A DNA stretch of 8,407 nucleotides from NCBI GenBank assembly GCA_026991005.1, contig JALXCH010000078.1:1-8407 (forward strand), given 5' to 3'. Positions 5,905 to 8,407 of the stretch are shown here, one piece after another. This stretch comes from Calditrichia bacterium (GTDB lineage: Bacteria; Calditrichota; Calditrichia; RBG-13-44-9). Made by a program: the position numbers and the translations under genes. The number at the start of each line of letters is the position of its first letter. The stretch's first letter is position 1. Below the pieces are notes generated by a model. That model saw only the letters and a program-made list of their open reading frames with translations. It was not told the origin of the DNA and searched no databases.

Positions 5905-5934
5905 TTCCATTTATTTTAAAAATAGGAGGCAAAA

Positions 5935-6477
5935 ATGAAAGACATGTTTAAAATAAACACAGGACAAATCTATTCTTTAATCAATTACGAGGAACTTCAC
6001 AAGGTAGCCGTAGAAGCCGCTACGAATAAGGAAACTCAAAAGTTAGCAAAGGAAGCCGCTACGAATAAGGAAACTCAAAAGTTAGCAAAGGAGGCCGCTG
6101 CGAATGCTCAAAAGTTAGCGATAAAAGTCAATGCAGATATATACTGGCATCAAACTCATGCTGAGGTTGTTGACAAAGAAACGGTGGAACTTGCTCACGA
6201 GATTGCCCTAAAAATTGGAAACCAATTCTATTTGAATAAAAATAAGGAGAAAAAAACAAAAGACACTATTCGGAAAAACACCCAACACACACAGAAGCCC
6301 CGGCAGCAAAAATCTGAAGGTTCCTCGTTCTGGGAAACAGCTAAAAATATCGCAATTATTGCAGCAGGAGTAGCCGTGGCTGCTGCGGTGGTATTCGTGG
6401 TCATCAGCCGGTCCGACGAAATTAAATCCATTGACGTAAGTTTTGTAGGCATGGGAGCCAGTTTCAAATTTGAATAA
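5935..6477 (+). CDS. unknown protein with 13-residue repeats and one C-terminal membrane helix
   Basis: A 180-residue protein that I do not recognise. Residues about 27-52 are two identical 13-residue units, EAATNKETQKLAK, followed by a shortened third (EAAANAQKLA). They should form a charged, alanine-rich helix. A lysine-, threonine- and glutamine-rich linker (about 100-128) leads to a clear membrane helix at 139-158 (alanine- and valine-rich, ending VVIS), flanked by R159. The last 16 residues (SIDVSFVGMGASFKFE) look like a short beta strand region. The N-terminal part is likely cytoplasmic and the protein tail-anchored or single-pass; topology is not certain. GGAGG stands exactly 5 bases before ATG 5935. 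The next gene starts 19 bases after the stop, so the operon continues. Confidence 0.7.
   Translation: MKDMFKINTGQIYSLINYEELHKVAVEAATNKETQKLAKEAATNKETQKLAKEAAANAQKLAIKVNADIYWHQTHAEVVDKETVELAHEIALKIGNQFYLNKNKEKKTKDTIRKNTQHTQKPRQQKSEGSSFWETAKNIAIIAAGVAVAAAVVFVVISRSDEIKSIDVSFVGMGASFKFE
6013..6120 (+). repeat. perfect 39-bp tandem duplication plus degenerate third unit
   Basis: Bases 6013-6051 and 6052-6090 are identical (39 bp, 13 codons, in frame). 6091-6120 is a shorter, changed copy. Identity at silent positions points to recent duplication, and copy number may vary between strains without breaking the frame. Confidence 0.9.
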
Positions 6478-6496
6478 AACTCATAGAAAGGAGGTG

Positions 6497-6760
6497 ATGA
6501 AAAACAAACGATTAGTCTGGATTCAAGTACCGGATAAGCGCGACCACCTGTACGTGGTTCACAATGAGGCTCAACTGAACTCTGTCATCTTGGAGCATCT
6601 TGCGCAAAGCTATTACCAGCCGAAACTCGTTTACCGTACGGATACCGACTCCTATCTGCTGCTGGAAAAAGAGCATCGGGATTTCGCACACTCCGGATTT
6701 CCCCAGACTCCGGTTACTGTGAGATACCAAAAGAAAAATGGTCTAAAATTCAAAAATTAA
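6497..6760 (+). CDS. small unknown protein in the nuclease operon
   Basis: This encodes 87 residues, not recognised. It has no signal peptide or membrane helix. Strand-like segments (RLVWIQV near 5-11, HLYVVH near 17-22, KLVYRTDTDSYLLLEK near 43-58) suggest a small alpha/beta fold. ATG 6497 follows the near-perfect anti-ribosomal sequence AAAGGAGGTG. The gap of 2 bases after GGAGG is shorter than in neighbouring genes, so the start is not beyond doubt; a TTG at 6470 would overlap the previous gene. The stop TAA 6758-6760 is followed in another frame by about 30 sense codons up to the next ribosome binding site, so the C-terminus may have been shortened by a one-base change. Confidence 0.6.
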   Translation: MKNKRLVWIQVPDKRDHLYVVHNEAQLNSVILEHLAQSYYQPKLVYRTDTDSYLLLEKEHRDFAHSGFPQTPVTVRYQKKNGLKFKN

Positions 6761-6761
6761 A

Positions 6762-6854
6762 CCATCCGGGCAATCCTGGGGCTCCGATTACGAGCTCTTC
6801 TGTTACGAAAGTCTCGGGGCGTTATTGGGTTGTTCGGTACACATCAAAAAATAA
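6762..6854 (+). pseudogene. open stretch that may be the frameshifted tail of the preceding gene
   Basis: A frame open from the stop at 6744 to TAA at 6852-6854 reads PSGQSWGSDYELFCYESL and onward with a GC-rich third-position pattern like the downstream genes. It ends exactly at the base before GGAGG, as expected for the last codons of an operon gene. It has no ATG or GTG start. A +1 shift near 6752-6756, within an A-rich run, would join it to the 87-residue protein. It could instead be chance. Confidence 0.3.
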
Positions 6855-6863
6855 GGAGGGAGT

Positions 6864-7838
6864 ATCTTCAATCGGGTTAATATTAAAAAAATAACCTGGT
6901 CTTTTAGCCGGGATGCCAGCTATCGTCAGTGCCCGCGCAAGTACTATTTCCACTACATCGTGCCACAACTGGAGGAGGGAGTACTGGACGAGGAGTTGCG
7001 GCGGAACGTTCTGTTTCTACGGAAGCTAATCAACCGCCACATGCTGGTGGGGCGTATCCTACACACAGAAATTTCGCGCCTGATTGACGAGATGCTGGTG
7101 GGTTCTCCCGCTCCGCTGGAGGCAGCCATTCACCGAGCCTGGAAGTACCTGGAGCACTGTTTACAATTCTCCCGGGAGCAACGCTATCTGTTCCAGAGGG
7201 ACAATCATCCCTATTTCACCGTGCTGTTCGAGGATGTGTACAACATTCGCCTGGAAGACGCTGCGGTGCGGCATCTCTATCGCAAAATCAAAAAAGCGCT
7301 CTGGCACTTCTACCGCTCGACTTTGTTCCAGGATTTGCGCCATCTGGCACCCGGAGACCTTCTCTCGAAGGAAAATTTAGTTCAGCTCCCCGCCGGAGCG
7401 GCAGAAGTGTGGCTAAAACTGGATTTACTTTACCGCGAAAATCGGCAACGCCTGGTGGTTATCGACTGGAAGCTCTCGGACTTTCAGAGGGAGAAACACC
7501 TGCTCCAGCTTAGTGTGTACGGGCATCTCGTCTGCAACCTGTACCACGTTCCGCCAGCGCAGGTACGGTTAATCAACTTCCACCTGAACCGGGGCGAAGA
7601 TATGGAACTGCCCTACGATTCCGAACTGGATGCCCTCTCCCGGGGCTATCTGGAAAAATCGGTGAAAAAGCTGCAGGATTTCCACTCCCGGGTGGAAAAA
7701 GGGCTTACCCTAAACGGAATTCCGGTGCAGTTTCAGAAAGAGCGCTGCCAGTATTGCCCGTTCCGGAAACTTTGTTTCCCGGATTATGAGAAAACCCTGC
7801 GGGGTGTAAATAAACTAAATGCGTTAACCTGCAATTAA
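6864..7838 (+). CDS. PD-(D/E)XK nuclease, RecB/Cas4-like, four-cysteine type, non-standard start
   Basis: Reading from 6864 gives 324 residues with all marks of the RecB-family/Cas4-like exonucleases: SFSRDASYRQCPRKYYFHYI at the N-terminus (C23), G63-R-I-L-H67, D187 in LDLLY, D201-W-K203 in VVIDWKLSDF, Q215 and Y219 in LLQLSVYGH, and a C-terminal C295-x2-C298-x5-C304. C23 plus the three late cysteines would hold a 4Fe-4S cluster. The expected role is a metal-dependent DNA nuclease. The first usual start in frame is GTG 6960, which would remove C23 and the CPRKYYF motif. The frame is closed upstream by TAA at 6852. AAGGAGG stands just before ATC at 6864, then TTC AAT, so ATC sits where ATG is expected. 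It lies 12 bases before the TPR gene. It is too far from any adaptation gene to be called Cas4. Confidence 0.82.
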   Translation: MFNRVNIKKITWSFSRDASYRQCPRKYYFHYIVPQLEEGVLDEELRRNVLFLRKLINRHMLVGRILHTEISRLIDEMLVGSPAPLEAAIHRAWKYLEHCLQFSREQRYLFQRDNHPYFTVLFEDVYNIRLEDAAVRHLYRKIKKALWHFYRSTLFQDLRHLAPGDLLSKENLVQLPAGAAEVWLKLDLLYRENRQRLVVIDWKLSDFQREKHLLQLSVYGHLVCNLYHVPPAQVRLINFHLNRGEDMELPYDSELDALSRGYLEKSVKKLQDFHSRVEKGLTLNGIPVQFQKERCQYCPFRKLCFPDYEKTLRGVNKLNALTCN

Positions 7839-7850
7839 AGGGAGGGAATT

Positions 7851-8407
7851 ATGTTCGACAAGTTACATTCTATGGAAAGATTAAATGAAGAAATTAAGGC
7901 GTTAGAGAAAGCCAATAATTGGCCGGGTATTGTGAATTTGTTAAAGCCGCTGTGCGTGGAAGGGGGCGAATTGTGGAACGACCCGGCAGCCATTAGCAGC
8001 CTGGGATTTGCCTACACTCAATTGAAGAAACTCCCGGAAGCGGAAGCACTGTACCGCCGCTGGATCGAGATTGAACCCGACCGTGCCCAACCGTTCTATT
8101 CCCTGGGCTACGTCTTCTACCAGCGACAGCAGTGGGAAGAAGCAATCCACTGGTTCGAGCAAGCCCTGCGCCTGCATCCCAACTATCTGGTTTGTTTGTA
8201 CCGCCTGGCATACGCCTACTACCAGTTCCGCAAAGCGAAAAAGGCCAAAAACGCCCTGATTCGGGCTCGTCAGGTGTACGAGAGCAGTGTGGACGAAAGA
8301 TTTTTAAAGCGCAACCGCAAAACATACATCCGGGTGCTGTTCCTGTTGGGCAAAGTGTTACTGGCATTAAAAGAATACCAGAAGGCTTATTCCCTATTTT
8401 GCAGCGT
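7851..8407 (+). CDS. tetratricopeptide repeat protein, cut by the window end
   Basis: The visible 185 residues contain successive TPR units: about 46-78 (SLGFAYTQLKKLPEAEALYR), 79-112 (SLGYVFYQRQQWEEAIHWFE, ending ALRLHPN) and 113-146 (RLAYAYYQFRKAKKAKNALI), with a further one starting near 156 (LFLLGKVLLALKEYQKAYSLF). TPRs bind partner proteins. No signal peptide is seen, so it is probably cytosolic. ATG 7851 has GGAGG 5 bases upstream and starts M-F-D. The start lies 12 bases after the nuclease stop, so the two are very likely translated from one message, and the TPR protein may act as scaffold or regulator for the nuclease or the membrane proteins of the operon. Total length and any C-terminal effector domain lie outside the window. 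Confidence 0.85.
   Translation, partial: MFDKLHSMERLNEEIKALEKANNWPGIVNLLKPLCVEGGELWNDPAAISSLGFAYTQLKKLPEAEALYRRWIEIEPDRAQPFYSLGYVFYQRQQWEEAIHWFEQALRLHPNYLVCLYRLAYAYYQFRKAKKAKNALIRARQVYESSVDERFLKRNRKTYIRVLFLLGKVLLALKEYQKAYSLFCS

Noticed and set aside
6864..7838. Calling the nuclease Cas4.
   Set aside because: The motifs fit Cas4 and many other four-cysteine RecB-family nucleases, but there is no cas1, cas2 or array nearby and the gene sits in an unrelated operon.
7993..8367. Minus-strand frame of 124 codons opposite the TPR gene.
   Set aside because: The plus strand gives clear TPR units in the same place. The minus frame is rich in G, P, R and S, as expected for the shadow of a GC-rich gene.

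Overview
This is bacterial DNA. Most genes start a few bases after a strong GGAGG Shine-Dalgarno motif, which argues against a typical Bacteroidetes chromosome. I cannot name the organism from sequence alone; a chromosome with dispersed palindromic repeats is the best guess. Base composition is patchy: bases 1-238 are about 18% G+C by hand count, the middle is AT-rich, and the last 2 kb (nuclease and TPR genes) is clearly richer in G+C. This patchiness fits an accessory, partly acquired region.

Left part (1-4500): an AT-rich leader precedes an overlapping two-gene unit, a small conserved-type protein and a nucleotidyltransferase of the AbiEii/MNT kind, which looks like a toxin-antitoxin pair. 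Immediately downstream lies a TM1812/Csx1-type CRISPR ancillary protein with a CARF domain, a HEPN RNase motif and an extra C-terminal domain that I read as Csx15/Csx20-like. A GxxExxY (PD-(D/E)XK) gene sits between two 33-bp near-identical direct repeats inside a dense patch of palindromic repeats. Then comes a NE0113-type CARF ring-nuclease-like protein with a C-terminal winged helix. Together these look like the cyclic-oligoadenylate signalling arm of a type III CRISPR system: an effector that would cut RNA when the signal is bound, and proteins that would bind or remove the signal. No Cas10, Cas7-type gene or CRISPR array is inside the window.

Right part (4501-8407): an apparent operon on the same strand. 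It starts after a candidate promoter preceded by three AATTCCC boxes spaced exactly 23 bp apart. Gene order is a DUF4258 protein, an EcsC-like protein with hydrophobic segments, a repeat-containing protein with one membrane helix, a small unknown protein, a RecB/Cas4-like PD-(D/E)XK nuclease with four candidate iron-sulfur cysteines, and a TPR protein cut by the window end. I do not recognise this set as a named system.

The most unusual points are: the CARF-HEPN effector with a possible built-in signal-degrading domain; the direct-repeat-flanked GxxExxY cassette; the 23-bp-periodic box array; and two genes (DUF4258 and the nuclease) whose conserved N-termini and ribosome binding sites are intact but whose expected start codons read GTC and ATC.
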